Numbered from the stretch's first letter, positions 27,574 to 37,853 are shown. The stretch is DNA of 64,000 nt from Pseudomonas viridiflava (GCF_900601905.1 NZ_UWFA01000305.1:58625-122624), one strand, 5' to 3'. Translations and numbers: made by a program. The notes: generated by a model not told the origin, from the sequence alone.

Positions 27574-29265
27574 ATGCTCAGAACAGCACTGCTCATGCTG
27601 TGCACACTCACGCCGCAACTTGCCAGCGCCGCTGAAACCACCTCCCCGCGCCCGCCACAGTCCGCCATCGCCAGCCCTCATCCGCAAGCGACTGCCGCCG
27701 GTCGGGAAGTCATGATCGCCGGAGGCAACGCATTCGATGCTGCCGTGGCAATCAGTGCCACGCTGGCGGTTGTCGAGCCCTACGGCTCGGGATTGGGTGG
27801 AGGTGGTTTTTTTCTGCTGCGCCAGAGTGCTGAGCCGACCCGCTACGTGTTTCTCGATGCCCGCGAGAAGGCGCCGGTGAAAGCGACCTACGACCTCTAT
27901 CGCCGGGACGGCAAGGTGCAACCGGCGCTGTCGCTGAACGGGCCACTGGCCGCAGCCATTCCAGGCTTGCCTGCCGCGCTGGTGGAATTGGCGGAACGCT
28001 ATGGCAAGCTGCCCCTGAACATCTCCATGGCACCGGCGATTCGCATTGCTTACCAGGGTTTTCCGGTCGATCGGATCTATCGACAGCGCGCCACTTCCCG
28101 GCTATCGGCATTACGCGATAACCCGGAAAGCGCCCGGCTGTTCCTGCGCAAAGGTGAAGTACCCGAGCTGGACGAGATCATCAAACAGCCTGAACTGGCG
28201 GCCACCCTCAATCGCCTGGCCGACCGGGGCCTTGCCGGCTTTTACAATGGCCTGACTGCGCAAACCCTGGTCCAGGGTGTACGCGAGGCGGGAGGCATCT
28301 GGACCGTCGAGGATCTGGACCACTATCAGGTGGCGACTCGCGCCCCGCTGCGTTTGCGCCTGGACGACCAGCGAGAATTGATCAGCGCGCCGCCGCCCTC
28401 GGCAGGCGGTGTGGCCCTGGCTCAAAGCCTGAGCATGCTGCAGCAACTGCCCTGGCGTGAGTCCGACACCGTGCAGCGTGCTCATTACGTGCTGGAAGTG
28501 CTGCGCCGAGCGTACCGCGACCGGGGCTTGCTGGGAGACCCGGATTTTGTCGCCAACCCGATCAACCGCCTCCTGAACCGCGAATACCTGGCGCATCTGG
28601 CGTCCGGCATCTCAGCTGAACAGGCAACCCCGAGCAAAGACCTCGAACCCGCCCCGGCCTGGCGCGAAGGCGAGCACACCACGCACTTCGCGGTACTGGA
28701 TAACGACGGTAATGCCGTGGCCGCGACCTTGTCGGTCAACCTGCCGTTCGGTGCGGCCTTCACCGTGCCCGGCACCGGCGTGGTGCTCAACGATGAGATG
28801 GACGACTTCGCCGCAGACCCGCAAGGCAGCAACGCCTACGGGCTGGCGGGCAGCCAGGCCAATTCGATTGCTGCGGGCAAGCGTCCGCTGTCGAGCATGA
28901 GCCCGAGCTTTATCGAAAGTCCTGAGGAGTTCGCAGCGTTTGGCACGCCGGGTGGCAGCCGGATTCCGAGCATGGTGCTGCTGTCGATGTTGCAGTACCT
29001 GGACGGCCAGCCGGTCGCGCGCTGGCCAGCGGTTGCGCGTTATCACCACCAGTATTTACCGGACGTGGTGGAGCACGAGCCTGATGCGTTTACTCAACAG
29101 CAGATGAATGAGTTGCGGGCCCGCGGTTATCAATTCAAGGAAGTCAGCCGTGGCTACGGCAACCAGCAGGTGCTGTTCTGGAACAAGAGCGGCAACCGGG
29201 TCGAGGCCGCCAGCGACCCACGCGGTGTAGGTGAATCGCAGCGCTTTGATCCCGCAGGCCGCTAG
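27574..29265 (+). CDS. ggt: Gamma-glutamyltransferase, periplasmic
   Basis: 563 residues from the ATG at 27574, chosen because the protein then begins with a Sec signal ('MLRTALLMLCTLTPQLASAAE'); longer starts hide it. It is an Ntn hydrolase: the precursor is cut before the Thr in 'EHTTHFAVLDNDGNAVAATLSVN', which becomes the catalytic nucleophile. Substrate-binding 'GKRPLSSMSPSFIE' and oxyanion 'GTPGGSRIPSMV' are present. It transfers or hydrolyses gamma-glutamyl groups of glutathione and related compounds in the periplasm. Confidence 0.9.
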   Translation: MLRTALLMLCTLTPQLASAAETTSPRPPQSAIASPHPQATAAGREVMIAGGNAFDAAVAISATLAVVEPYGSGLGGGGFFLLRQSAEPTRYVFLDAREKAPVKATYDLYRRDGKVQPALSLNGPLAAAIPGLPAALVELAERYGKLPLNISMAPAIRIAYQGFPVDRIYRQRATSRLSALRDNPESARLFLRKGEVPELDEIIKQPELAATLNRLADRGLAGFYNGLTAQTLVQGVREAGGIWTVEDLDHYQVATRAPLRLRLDDQRELISAPPPSAGGVALAQSLSMLQQLPWRESDTVQRAHYVLEVLRRAYRDRGLLGDPDFVANPINRLLNREYLAHLASGISAEQATPSKDLEPAPAWREGEHTTHFAVLDNDGNAVAATLSVNLPFGAAFTVPGTGVVLNDEMDDFAADPQGSNAYGLAGSQANSIAAGKRPLSSMSPSFIESPEEFAAFGTPGGSRIPSMVLLSMLQYLDGQPVARWPAVARYHHQYLPDVVEHEPDAFTQQQMNELRARGYQFKEVSRGYGNQQVLFWNKSGNRVEAASDPRGVGESQRFDPAGR

Positions 29266-29274
29266 GGCGCAGGA

Positions 29275-29613
29275 TTATTCCTGCTTGTTGTAGCCATCGC
29301 CGGTGCAACCCAGGCAGCGCACGAACGCGGCTTTGGCTGGATCCACCACCAACGCCTTGCCTGTTCGCCCGATACCGCCTCCGGTTGCGGTGAATGGCAA
29401 GGCCACCACGAACAGCCCCGCACCGATGATCGTGGCAGCAATGAGCAACGGCCTCGCTATCAGCAAGTCGCCGATCATGGCATAGGCTGGCGGGTTCTGA
29501 ATGTCATAGACCGGATCCCCACTGCCCGTCGCCTGCGTATCAGCCAGCACCGGGACGGCCTGCAAACCTAAAAACAGCGCCAGCGTGGCAGCGAGCATGC
29601 GAAACGGTTTCAT
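29275..29613 (-). CDS. Small exported or membrane protein of unknown function
   Basis: 112 residues from the ATG at 29613. Signal peptide '[24 protein letters not shown]'; then '[56 protein letters not shown]' with one strong transmembrane helix; the C-terminus has a CLGC pair. The PLLIA…GLFVVALPF pattern recurs in small Pseudomonas membrane proteins, but no function is known to me. It converges with ggt (9-bp gap), as in P. aeruginosa. Confidence 0.75.
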   Translation of the reverse strand: MKPFRMLAATLALFLGLQAVPVLADTQATGSGDPVYDIQNPPAYAMIGDLLIARPLLIAATIIGAGLFVVALPFTATGGGIGRTGKALVVDPAKAAFVRCLGCTGDGYNKQE

Positions 29614-29778
29614 GGGATGGTCCTTCAAACACAACGGATTGGATGGCGATAACTATAAACAGCGGTGGGCGTTAAGCAAGTGAGGCAGTGTTGCAGCGTC
29701 TGAGTCTACTCGCGCACACCTCAGCGACTTTCCGGCGGCGGTTAATCCAGCATTATTCACGACTGCTTCGCAGCCGAG

Positions 29779-29800
29779 CGCGAGCAAGCTCACTCCTACA
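29779..29800. repeat. Single REP unit
   Basis: CGCGAGCAAGCTCACTCCTACA, without a clear inverted partner; downstream of mutM. Confidence 0.6.
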
Positions 29801-29854
29801 AGGAGCGTGCTTCAGCGGGTAAGGCCTTGCAACCTCGGTGAACTGCACCGGCTG

Positions 29855-30667
29855 CTACTTCTGACACTTGGGGCAATACACACTCGCCCGTTGCCCCAGC
29901 TTGATCTCGCGCAATGTTGTACCGCATACCTTGCAGGGCAATTCACCGCGCCCATAAGCAAACAGCTCCTGCTGAAAATAACCAGGCTGACCGTCGCCAC
30001 CGATGAAATCACGCAAGGTCGTGCCGCCACGTTCGATGGCCGCGGCCAAAATGCGTTTGATCTCAATTGCGAGCTTCACATAACGCGCCTTGGAGATACT
30101 TTTGGCCTCCCGACGCGGATCGATGCCCGCAGCGAACAATGCTTCGGTGGCATAGATATTACCGACGCCGACGACCACCGCGTTGTCCATGATGAACGGC
30201 TTTACCGCAATGGATTTACCCCGCGAGCGCTCGTACAGACGCAGGCCGTCGAACAGGTCAGTCAATGGCTCAGGGCCTAGACGGATCAACAGTTCGTGAT
30301 TGAGTGGATCAAGACTCCAGAGCATCGCACCAAAGCGGCGCGGGTCGGTGTAGCGCAGCGCCAGCCCGGATTCCAGCTCGATATCCACATGCTCGTGCTT
30401 GAGCGCAGGCAACCCGGCTTCGACCAGACGCAAATTGCCCGACATTCCCAAGTGGCTGATCAGCGTGCCCACTTCGGCCTGAATCAACAGGTACTTGGCG
30501 CGGCGCTCGACCACGACGATCTTCTGCCCGGAAAGGCGGACATCCAGGTCTTCCGGAATCGGCCAGCGCAAACGTCGGTCCCGCACAATGACGCGGCTGA
30601 CCCGCTGGCCTTCAAGGTGAGGCGCGATGCCCCGGCGGGTGGTTTCGACTTCGGGTAATTCAGGCAT
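29855..30667 (-). CDS. mutM: Formamidopyrimidine-DNA glycosylase
   Basis: 270 residues. It begins '[21 protein letters not shown]', with catalytic Pro2 and Glu3 after Met removal. The H2TH region is '[21 protein letters not shown]', and the C-terminal zinc finger '[26 protein letters not shown]' has all four Cys and the DNA-binding Arg. It excises 8-oxoguanine and cleaves the strand. Normal length. Confidence 0.97.
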   Translation of the reverse strand: MPELPEVETTRRGIAPHLEGQRVSRVIVRDRRLRWPIPEDLDVRLSGQKIVVVERRAKYLLIQAEVGTLISHLGMSGNLRLVEAGLPALKHEHVDIELESGLALRYTDPRRFGAMLWSLDPLNHELLIRLGPEPLTDLFDGLRLYERSRGKSIAVKPFIMDNAVVVGVGNIYATEALFAAGIDPRREAKSISKARYVKLAIEIKRILAAAIERGGTTLRDFIGGDGQPGYFQQELFAYGRGELPCKVCGTTLREIKLGQRASVYCPKCQK

Positions 30668-30720
30668 GGGTAACTCGTGGCTGGGCAGACGCTTGATTTC
30701 TTCAGATACAGGTAATTTCT

Positions 30721-30807
30721 GTAGGAGTGAGCTTGCTCGCGATTCGGTCTGACAGTCGATGACGCTATCGTCTGTGCTGACGCCATCGCGAGCAAACTCA
30801 CTCCTAC
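30721..30807. repeat. REPIN
   Basis: GTAGGAGTGAGCTTGCTCGC… against …GCGAGCAAACTCACTCCTAC, between mutM and the HDOD gene. Confidence 0.82.
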
Positions 30808-30851
30808 AGGGAATTCACGCGTTCAAGCATACCGACAAGCTGCACGCAAAG

Positions 30852-31718
30852 TCAGCGCGCAGCCAGCTCGCGAATGCTTTCTTTCAGGTTTTCGAAGTCG
30901 TAATCGGACAAGCCCACATAGTCCAGGACCAGATGCCCGATGGCGTTCCACTCGTGGTCTTCATCTTCATTGCCCAGCACCTTGTGCGAGGCACAGATGT
31001 GCTCGGCCATCTTCAACACTGCGAGCATGTTTTTCAGCGGCGCGTTGCGGTTGGAATCGTCCTGGAAGATCGCCAACGCGTTGTGGTGGTTGGCGATCGC
31101 GTTGGTCACATGTTCCGGCAACCGCCACGACTTGGCCGTGAAATAGCCGACAACGGCATGGTTGGTATCGAATACATCGTTTTCGGTGTCGACCACACGC
31201 TGGTCAGGCCCGGCGTTGGCATAAGCCCGCTCCAGCACTTGCATGTAATCCGGAAAGCGCTTGAGCATCAGCGGGATGCCGCAGTCATGGAACAGTCCCA
31301 GTGCATAGGACTCATCCACGGTCTGCGAGCCAATGCGCTTGGCCAGCGTCAGGCTGGTCATGGCCACGTCCTGGGTCGAATCCCAGAAACGGTTGAGGGT
31401 CACGATGGTTTCATCGCTCATCTCGCCCCGGATCGACTGCGCATTGATCAGGTTGACGACCGAGCGAATGCCCAGCAGATTCACGGCCTTCTGGATCGAG
31501 GCGATTTTGTTGGCCAGCCCGTAATGGGCCGAATTGACGATTTTCAACAGAGCGCCCGACAAACCGGGATCCTGGGCAATCAACTTGGCAATGACATCAA
31601 GATCCGGGTCCGGCATGTACTGCTCCATCTGCAAATCAACCATGATTTGCGGCTGCGGAGGCACACTTATCCCTTGCAAGACTTGCTGGATCTGCTCGGC
31701 AGTTAGCTCTTGGGACAT
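30852..31718 (-). CDS. HDOD-domain signalling protein
   Basis: 288 residues from the ATG at 31718 (GGAG 10 nt upstream; a GTG three codons earlier is also open). The HDOD core covers most of the protein: 'ISVPPQPQIMVDLQMEQYMPDPDLDVIAKLIAQDPGLSGALLKIVNSAHYGL', 'LGLFHDCGIPLMLKRFPDYM', 'HAVVGYFTAKSWRLPEHVTNAIANHH'. HDOD proteins are catalytically inactive relatives of HD hydrolases that act in signalling; the specific role here is unknown. Same relative position, between mutM and pfpI, as in P. aeruginosa. Confidence 0.88.
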   Translation of the reverse strand: MSQELTAEQIQQVLQGISVPPQPQIMVDLQMEQYMPDPDLDVIAKLIAQDPGLSGALLKIVNSAHYGLANKIASIQKAVNLLGIRSVVNLINAQSIRGEMSDETIVTLNRFWDSTQDVAMTSLTLAKRIGSQTVDESYALGLFHDCGIPLMLKRFPDYMQVLERAYANAGPDQRVVDTENDVFDTNHAVVGYFTAKSWRLPEHVTNAIANHHNALAIFQDDSNRNAPLKNMLAVLKMAEHICASHKVLGNEDEDHEWNAIGHLVLDYVGLSDYDFENLKESIRELAAR

Positions 31719-31906
31719 AGGGGACACACTCCAGGACTGGTCTGGATTCTACCCCTACCTGCGTGTCGCTTTACAGCCACTGGGGCAAATGGCTGGAACT
31801 TTGATGGCGTCAACTATTCGGACACAGTGAGCCCAGGCCTTATAAGTCATTCAAAAAAAGGGATAAGCGCCTGGAACTGCCACGTTACTGATAGCGGAGA
31901 AATTTC

Positions 31907-32446
31907 ATGTCTAAATCTTTGAACGGCAAGCGTGTGGCGATTCTGGTCACTGACGGATTTGAACAGGTGGAGTTGACTGGCCCACGACAGGCACTGGAAG
32001 ACGCCGGTGCAACCGTCGACATTCTCTCGAGCGAAGAAGGCAACGTAAAAGGCTGGAATCACGACAAGCCCGCCGATGATTTCAAGGTTGATCTGACATT
32101 CAAAGCGGCCAATGTTGCGCAATACGACGCCATCGTTCTGCCCGGCGGCGTACAGAACTCAGACACCATTCGTGTCGATGTTGACGCGCAAAACCTGGTC
32201 AAAGCCATCGATGCGGCTGGCAAGCCACTGGCGGTCATTTGTCACGGCGGCTGGCTGCTGGTTTCGGCAGGCCTGGTTGAAGGCAAGACCATGACCAGCT
32301 TCAAGTCACTCAAGGACGACCTGAGCAACGCAGGCGCCCATTGGGTCGACAAGGAAGTGGTCAAGGATGGTCAACTGATCAGCAGCCGCCAGCCAGACGA
32401 CATCCCGGCGTTCAATCGCGAATTGATTCAGGCTCTTTCTGCTTGA
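31907..32446 (+). CDS. pfpI: PfpI/DJ-1-family intracellular protease or deglycase
   Basis: 179 residues. The nucleophile-elbow 'PLAVICHGGWLLVSAGL' carries the catalytic Cys-His; 'VAILVTDGFEQVELTGPRQAL' supplies the Glu of the DJ-1/PfpI fold, and 'DAIVLPGGVQNSD' is the conserved loop. Members degrade small peptides or repair glyoxal adducts; P. aeruginosa PfpI affects stress resistance and mutation rate. No signal peptide; cytoplasmic. Divergent from the HDOD gene. Confidence 0.88.
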   Translation: MSKSLNGKRVAILVTDGFEQVELTGPRQALEDAGATVDILSSEEGNVKGWNHDKPADDFKVDLTFKAANVAQYDAIVLPGGVQNSDTIRVDVDAQNLVKAIDAAGKPLAVICHGGWLLVSAGLVEGKTMTSFKSLKDDLSNAGAHWVDKEVVKDGQLISSRQPDDIPAFNRELIQALSA

Positions 32447-32659
32447 ATGTCAGGCATGCTGACGCATGCAAATCGCCGTGGGACTGGTTTATCCGGAAAA
32501 GCGACATGCCTGACACACTAAGTGCAGCGGATGTCCCGACATTCCCGGCCAGAGCCGGTCCTGCGGCTGATCACTCCTGGCCGATCGCTGGTGCCTATAA
32601 ATCCGACGTCCGCGACTGGATTCCCGCTATAATCCCGCTCTTTTTTCCGGAGCGACGTC

Positions 32660-33856
32660 ATGTCCCTGCCTAGCCTGCGCCTCAAAGCCAATGCCGACCG
32701 TCGCCTGCGCGCCGGCCACCTGTGGGTCTACAGCAACGAAATCGACGTGGCCGCGACCCCGCTGCATGGTTTTGCCGCTGGCGATCAAGCCGTGCTGGAA
32801 GCTCCAGGTGGCAAACCGCTGGGCATCGTCGCCATGAGCCCCAACAACCTGATCTGTGCGCGCCTGGTTTCCCGTGACGTCAAGCTGCCGCTGGATAAGT
32901 CGCTGCTGGTGCATCGCATCAACGTCGCGCTGTCACTGCGCGACCGGCTGTTCGACAAGCCGTTCTATCGCCTGGTGTATGGCGACTCCGACCTGCTGCC
33001 GGGTCTGGTGGTTGATCGTTTCGGCGATATTCTGGTGGTCCAGCTGGCGTCGGCGACCATGGAAAAGCACAAGGAAGACGTCCTCGCAGCACTGATCCAG
33101 GTGCTCAAGCCGAGCGGCATTCTGTTCAAGAACGACTCCGCCGCCCGCGACGCCGAAGGGCTCAATCGCTACGTGGAGACCGCTTTCGGTGTGGTCCCGG
33201 AGTGGGTAGCCCTGGAAGAGAACGGCGTGAAGTTCGAAGCCCCGGTCATGGAAGGCCAGAAGACCGGCTGGTTTTATGATCACCGCATGAACCGCGCGCG
33301 CCTGGCCCCCTATGTCAAAGGCAAACGTGTACTGGATCTCTACAGCTACATCGGCGGCTGGGGCATTCAAGCCGCCGCGTTTGGCGCCAGCGAAGTGACC
33401 TGCGTCGATGCCTCCTCGTTCGCCCTGGACGGTGTTGAGCGCAACGCGGCGCTGAACGGCTTCGCGGAAAAACTCACCTGCCTTGAGGGTGATGTATTCG
33501 CAGCCCTCAAAGAGCTGAAAGCCAGCGAAGAGCGTTTCGACGTGATCGTTGCCGATCCTCCGGCCTTCATCAAGCGCAAGAAAGACATGAAGAATGGCGA
33601 AGCCGGTTACCGTCGCCTGAACGAGCAAGCCATGCGCCTGCTCAGCAAAGACGGCATTCTGGTCAGCGCGTCATGCTCGATGCACCTGCCAGAAGACGAT
33701 CTGCAGAACATCCTGCTGACCAGCGCCCGCCACCTGGATCGCAATATCCAGCTGCTCGAACGCGGCGGCCAGGGCCCAGACCACCCGGTACACCCGGCCA
33801 TTGCCGAGACTCGCTACATCAAGAGCATCACGTGCCGGTTGTTGCCCAATAGCTAA
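32660..33856 (+). CDS. rlmI: 23S rRNA (cytosine-C5)-methyltransferase, RlmI family
   Basis: 398 residues. An N-terminal PUA-like domain ('LRLKANADRRLRAGHLWVYSNEIDVAATPLHGFAAGDQAVLEA') is followed by a RlmI-type linker and a Rossmann methyltransferase ('RVLDLYSYIGGWGIQAAAFGASEVTCVDASSFALDGVERNAALNG', catalytic 'VIVADPPAFIKRKKDMKNGEAGYRRLNEQAMRLLSKDGILVSASCSMHL'). The PPAF and SCS motifs are the m5C pattern. RlmI acts at C1962 of 23S rRNA. A paralogue with another target site is possible, but length and order match RlmI. Confidence 0.88.
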   Translation: MSLPSLRLKANADRRLRAGHLWVYSNEIDVAATPLHGFAAGDQAVLEAPGGKPLGIVAMSPNNLICARLVSRDVKLPLDKSLLVHRINVALSLRDRLFDKPFYRLVYGDSDLLPGLVVDRFGDILVVQLASATMEKHKEDVLAALIQVLKPSGILFKNDSAARDAEGLNRYVETAFGVVPEWVALEENGVKFEAPVMEGQKTGWFYDHRMNRARLAPYVKGKRVLDLYSYIGGWGIQAAAFGASEVTCVDASSFALDGVERNAALNGFAEKLTCLEGDVFAALKELKASEERFDVIVADPPAFIKRKKDMKNGEAGYRRLNEQAMRLLSKDGILVSASCSMHLPEDDLQNILLTSARHLDRNIQLLERGGQGPDHPVHPAIAETRYIKSITCRLLPNS

Positions 33857-34349
33857 AAACCAATGCGACTTCCTTGATTAAGGGGAGTCGCATTTCACCA
33901 GCTGAACTTCCAAGTCACGAGTCGCAGCTTGCTTTCATACCGACTACACAAATAAAGTTCTCGTCCACTTCAACCTCTAGGAAAAATCGAGCCTAACCAC
34001 TCTGAAGCACTTGAATGGCCGACATCGTATAGAGGCGAGTTAGCATAAAAAATCCGCTTCCCGCGCTTTCAGAAAAGCCCTACAAACAAAACTGTATATC
34101 CCTACCGCAAGTCAGAATTCCCTTTCCCTTACCGTCCGGCAATGAACCTGAAACGATTCCCACTGTCTTTGACTTGGGATTAAAACGGATGGCGTATCAG
34201 GCGTAGACCCGATAAAGGGCTCCACACGTAGTTCCCTCCCGCCCATTGCGATTTTTCGCAGCCGTTGCAGCGTTTGTCCTGCATGTCATTGCACCCTCTT
34301 TACGGCCCGACCATCGGCGCCTTTATCTTTCCTTTTATTGAAGATAACC
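33857..34349. other. Intergenic stretch with a hairpin
   Basis: About 490 bp. 33861–33894 forms a hairpin (AATGCGACTTCC / GGGGAGTCGCATT) just after rlmI that may act as a weak terminator. The rest (33900–34340) is AT-richer and has no convincing frame, REP or RNA gene that I can see. Confidence 0.5.
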
Positions 34350-35012
34350 ATGTCTATGTCTCGTCATCTTTCAGCCTTCATTTCTCATCGCCTGCTCAAC
34401 CGCCGCACGCTGGGTGCCGCTTTGCTGATAGCCGCCTGCAGCACCGCCCATGCCGCCGAGCATAAAGCCAACGACCGCTGGGTCAGCGACAGCCTCAATA
34501 CCTTTGTGCGCAGTGGGCCGACTGATGGCTATCGCATAGTGGGTACGCTTAAATCCGGGCAAAAGGTCGAGTTGATCAGCGCTCAGGGCGACTACAGCCA
34601 GGTACGCGGCGAGGGCGGGAGCTCGGTGTGGATTCCCACCAGCGATCTGCAAAGCGAGCCCGGTCAGGCCGAGCGTCTACCGGAATTGACGCAGCAGGTG
34701 GCCGACCTCAGCGGTCAGTTGAAGACCATCGATGACAGCTGGAAGACCCGCGTGCAAGGCATGCAGGAAACCCTAGATACCCGCAAAAAGCTGATCGATG
34801 AACTCGAAGCTCGCAGCAAAGACCTCAACGAGCAACTGAGCGCTTCGCAATCCGAACTGCGCACCACCCAGGCCAAGCTGGGCGACGAAAACAATCAGGT
34901 GCTGATGCGTTACATGGTTTACGGCGGCAGCATCGCCGGTGCTGGCCTGCTGGTAGGCCTGATCATCCCGGCCCTGACCCGTGGCCGGAAAAAGAATGAT
35001 GGATGGGTTTGA
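34350..35012 (+). CDS. TIGR04211-type SH3-domain protein with C-terminal membrane anchor
   Basis: 220 residues from the ATG at 34350. A long signal peptide ends 'LLIAACSTAHA'. A bacterial SH3 domain follows ('WVSDSLNTFVRSGPTDGYRIVGTLKSGQKVELISAQGDYSQVRGEGGSSVWIPTSDL'), then a coiled coil of ~100 residues ('ELTQQVADLSGQLKTIDDSWKTRVQGMQETLDTRKKLIDELEARSKDLNEQL'), one transmembrane helix ('YGGSIAGAGLLVGLIIPAL') and a basic end. It matches E. coli YgiM in layout. Periplasmic, anchored at the C-terminus; possible envelope role, not proven. Confidence 0.85.
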   Translation: MSMSRHLSAFISHRLLNRRTLGAALLIAACSTAHAAEHKANDRWVSDSLNTFVRSGPTDGYRIVGTLKSGQKVELISAQGDYSQVRGEGGSSVWIPTSDLQSEPGQAERLPELTQQVADLSGQLKTIDDSWKTRVQGMQETLDTRKKLIDELEARSKDLNEQLSASQSELRTTQAKLGDENNQVLMRYMVYGGSIAGAGLLVGLIIPALTRGRKKNDGWV

Positions 35013-35093
35013 TTAGCGTAGCGGTCATTGGCGCCATCGCAGTATGGATAACACGCGACCTGCGTCATTCCCTGATTTTGCGTTGCGGCACAT

Positions 35094-35177
35094 GACGTCA
35101 TCGCTGCCTCGCGCTGCTCGTGAGCTCCTACATAATCCGGTAGGAGCTCACGAGCAGCGCGAGGCAGCGATGGCGTC
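35094..35177. repeat. Very long REP-like palindrome beside the RAYT gene
   Basis: Two perfect 33-bp inverted arms (35099–35131 and 35140–35172) around an 8-nt spacer ATAATCCG, extending to 38 bp with one mismatch. The arm contains GTAGGAGCTCACGAGCAGCG, the shape of a Pseudomonas REP, but with a different core from the other REPs in the window. It lies 91 bp before the RAYT start, as REP substrates of RAYTs usually do. Confidence 0.85.
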
Positions 35178-35267
35178 CGAAAAGCAATATCCAGATTCGA
35201 AATCTAAACTGAGTTCTCAAAGCCTATCCCTTAACCTTCCTGCAACCAAGGAAGAAAGGACAACGGA

Positions 35268-35699
35268 TTGCACCAGCTACATAGCGGATACAGGCTGCGC
35301 GTTGGTCGATACTCTGAACCTAATCGCATATACCTAGTGACGTCTGTCACTCATAACCGCAAGCCTATTTTTTCTGACTGGAAATTGGGGCGTCTAGTGG
35401 TTAATGAGTTTCGCCGAGCACAAGATCAGAAATTGGCGGTGTCTTTAGCATGGGTAGTGATGCCAGATCATTTCCACTGGCTGATCGAGTTGCGTGATAG
35501 CGATTTGAGCAACCTTATGCGACAGGTAAAAACACGCAGCGCTTGCGCCACTACCAAAGCAGTGGGAAAGCAACTCCCGGTCTGGCAAAAAGGCTACCAC
35601 GACCGAGCCCTGCGAGAAGAAAACGACATCCTCCACGCTGCCCGCTACATCATCGCCATCCCTCTGCGTGCAGGCCTGGTAAAGCGCTACGGCGACTAA
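35268..35699 (+). CDS. REP-associated tyrosine transposase (RAYT), C-terminus lost by nonsense codon
   Basis: 143 residues. TTG start with AAGGA 8 nt upstream; no ATG is available in frame. The Y1 transposase core reads 'RLRVGRYSEPNRIYLVTSVTH', 'LAWVVMPDHFHWLIEL' (metal-binding HxH), and 'YHDRALREENDILHAARYIIAIPLRAGLVKRYGD'. RAYTs bind and mobilise REP/REPIN sequences. The usual ending GD-YPLWDAVWL is cut: after GD comes TAA, and the next codons still encode PLWDAVWL then a stop. So a Tyr codon became TAA and nine residues are missing. The catalytic His pair is kept; activity is uncertain. Confidence 0.85.
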   Translation: MHQLHSGYRLRVGRYSEPNRIYLVTSVTHNRKPIFSDWKLGRLVVNEFRRAQDQKLAVSLAWVVMPDHFHWLIELRDSDLSNLMRQVKTRSACATTKAVGKQLPVWQKGYHDRALREENDILHAARYIIAIPLRAGLVKRYGD

Positions 35700-35958
35700 C
35701 CGCTGTGGGATGCAGTATGGCTATAAATTTCATTCATCCATAAATCCCCCCTCAACATTCCTTATCCCCTTTACCGGTGTAGAATCGACGCTATTCATCG
35801 CCAGTCATCCCCGGCGGGTTTATGAGCTCAGGCCGAGCGTACGGTGATCCCGTGGTGCGTCGGTTTCCCTTGCCGCAGGCGGTCACTGCCGTTTGTGTGT
35901 GAAGACATCAGAAGCTCACTCCCTCTTTATTTACCTGATTAGCCGCCAGGAGTGCTCC

Positions 35959-37806
35959 ATGCCTGATTACCGCTCGAAAACGTCCACCCACGGTCGCAAC
36001 ATGGCCGGCGCTCGTGCCTTGTGGCGCGCCACTGGGATGAAGGACGCAGACTTCAAAAAACCTATTATTGCCGTTGCCAACTCGTTCACCCAGTTCGTAC
36101 CGGGTCACGTACACCTCAAGGACATGGGCCAACTGGTTGCCCGTGAAATCGAGCGTGCCGGTGGCGTCGCGAAAGAATTTAATACCATCGCCGTGGATGA
36201 CGGCATCGCCATGGGCCACGACGGCATGCTGTATTCGCTGCCGAGCCGCGAGATCATCGCCGACTCCGTGGAGTACATGGTCAACGCCCACTGCGCTGAT
36301 GCCATTGTCTGCATCTCCAACTGCGACAAGATCACCCCAGGCATGCTGATGGCCGCATTGCGCCTGAACATCCCGGTGATTTTCGTTTCCGGCGGGCCGA
36401 TGGAAGCCGGTAAAACCAAGCTGGCCTCCCACGGGCTGGATCTGGTCGACGCCATGGTCATCGCCGCTGACGATACCGCCAGTGACGAGAAAGTCGCCGA
36501 GTACGAGCGCAGCGCCTGCCCGACATGCGGTTCGTGCTCCGGCATGTTCACCGCCAACTCGATGAACTGCCTGACCGAAGCACTGGGCCTGGCCTTGCCG
36601 GGCAACGGTTCGGCACTGGCGACCCACAGCGACCGCGAGCAGTTGTTCCTGCAGGCGGGCCGCACCATCGTCGACCTGTGCCGCCAGTACTACATCGAAA
36701 ACAACGAAGCCGTGCTGCCGCGCAACATCGCCAACTTCAAGGCCTTTGAAAACGCCATGACGCTGGACATCGCCATGGGCGGATCGACCAACACCATCCT
36801 GCACTTGCTGGCCGCCGCTCAAGAGGCCGAAATCGAATTCGACTTGCGCGACATCGATCGCCTGTCCCGTGAAGTGCCGCAATTGTGCAAAGTCGCGCCG
36901 AATATCCAGAAGTACCACATGGAAGATGTACACCGTGCGGGCGGGATCTTCAGCATCCTCGGCGAACTGGCGCGCGGCGGTCTGCTGCATACCGACCTGC
37001 CGACCGTGCACAGCGCAACCATGGCCGAAGGCATCGCCAAGTGGGACATCACTCAGACTGACGATGAAGCCGTACACACGTTCTTCCGTGCAGGCCCGGC
37101 CGGCATCCCGACGCAAACTGCGTTTAGCCAGTCGACCCGCTGGGATACCCTGGACGACGACCGCGAAAACGGCTGCATCCGCAGTGTCGAGCACGCTTAC
37201 TCGCAACAGGGCGGCCTGGCCGTGCTGTATGGCAACATCGCGCTCGATGGATGTGTCGTGAAAACGGCGGGCGTGGACGAATCCATCCACGTGTTCGAAG
37301 GCAACGCCAAGATTTTCGAAAGCCAGGACAGCGCCGTACGCGGCATCCTTGCTGACGAAGTCAAAGCGGGCGACATCGTGATCATCCGCTACGAAGGGCC
37401 CAAAGGCGGCCCGGGCATGCAGGAAATGCTCTACCCGACGTCCTACCTGAAATCCAAAGGCCTGGGCAAAGACTGCGCGCTGCTGACTGACGGCCGCTTC
37501 TCGGGTGGTACTTCTGGCCTGTCCATCGGCCACGCTTCTCCGGAAGCGGCGGCTGGCGGCGCGATTGGCTTGGTACGCGATGGCGACAAAGTACTGATCG
37601 ACATCCCGAATCGCTCGATCAACCTGATGATCGACGACGCGGAAATGGCCGAGCGCCGTGCCGAGCAGGACAAGAAAGGCTGGAAGCCCGTGGAATTCCG
37701 TCCACGCAAGGTGACCACTGCCCTCAAAGCCTACGCTCTGCTGGCTACCAGCGCCGACAAGGGCGCTGTGCGGGACAAGGCGTTGCTGGACAAGCTGGTG
37801 CCTTAA
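35959..37806 (+). CDS. ilvD: Dihydroxy-acid dehydratase
   Basis: 615 residues from the ATG at 35959 (CCAGGAG upstream; earlier starts add a non-conserved leader). Iron–sulfur and active-site marks: '[19 protein letters not shown]', '[34 protein letters not shown]', '[22 protein letters not shown]'. It dehydrates 2,3-dihydroxy acids in valine and isoleucine synthesis (and pantothenate through ketoisovalerate). The 250 bp upstream show no leader-peptide attenuator that I can recognise. A strong terminator follows. Confidence 0.97.
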   Translation: MPDYRSKTSTHGRNMAGARALWRATGMKDADFKKPIIAVANSFTQFVPGHVHLKDMGQLVAREIERAGGVAKEFNTIAVDDGIAMGHDGMLYSLPSREIIADSVEYMVNAHCADAIVCISNCDKITPGMLMAALRLNIPVIFVSGGPMEAGKTKLASHGLDLVDAMVIAADDTASDEKVAEYERSACPTCGSCSGMFTANSMNCLTEALGLALPGNGSALATHSDREQLFLQAGRTIVDLCRQYYIENNEAVLPRNIANFKAFENAMTLDIAMGGSTNTILHLLAAAQEAEIEFDLRDIDRLSREVPQLCKVAPNIQKYHMEDVHRAGGIFSILGELARGGLLHTDLPTVHSATMAEGIAKWDITQTDDEAVHTFFRAGPAGIPTQTAFSQSTRWDTLDDDRENGCIRSVEHAYSQQGGLAVLYGNIALDGCVVKTAGVDESIHVFEGNAKIFESQDSAVRGILADEVKAGDIVIIRYEGPKGGPGMQEMLYPTSYLKSKGLGKDCALLTDGRFSGGTSGLSIGHASPEAAAGGAIGLVRDGDKVLIDIPNRSINLMIDDAEMAERRAEQDKKGWKPVEFRPRKVTTALKAYALLATSADKGAVRDKALLDKLVP

Positions 37807-37822
37807 GCTTTTCGGCGAACAC

Positions 37823-37853
37823 AAAAAACCCGGCAGCGATGCCGGGTTTTTTT
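37823..37853 (+). terminator. ilvD terminator
   Basis: AAAACCCGGC AGCGAT GCCGGGTTTT followed by T's, 17 bp past the stop. Confidence 0.9.

Noticed and set aside
35908..37824. 638-codon frame antisense to ilvD
   Set aside because: Shadow of ilvD. Similar shadows occur opposite typA (43680–45386), betT (53985–55949), glnA (47293–48849) and ntrC (52519–53574).
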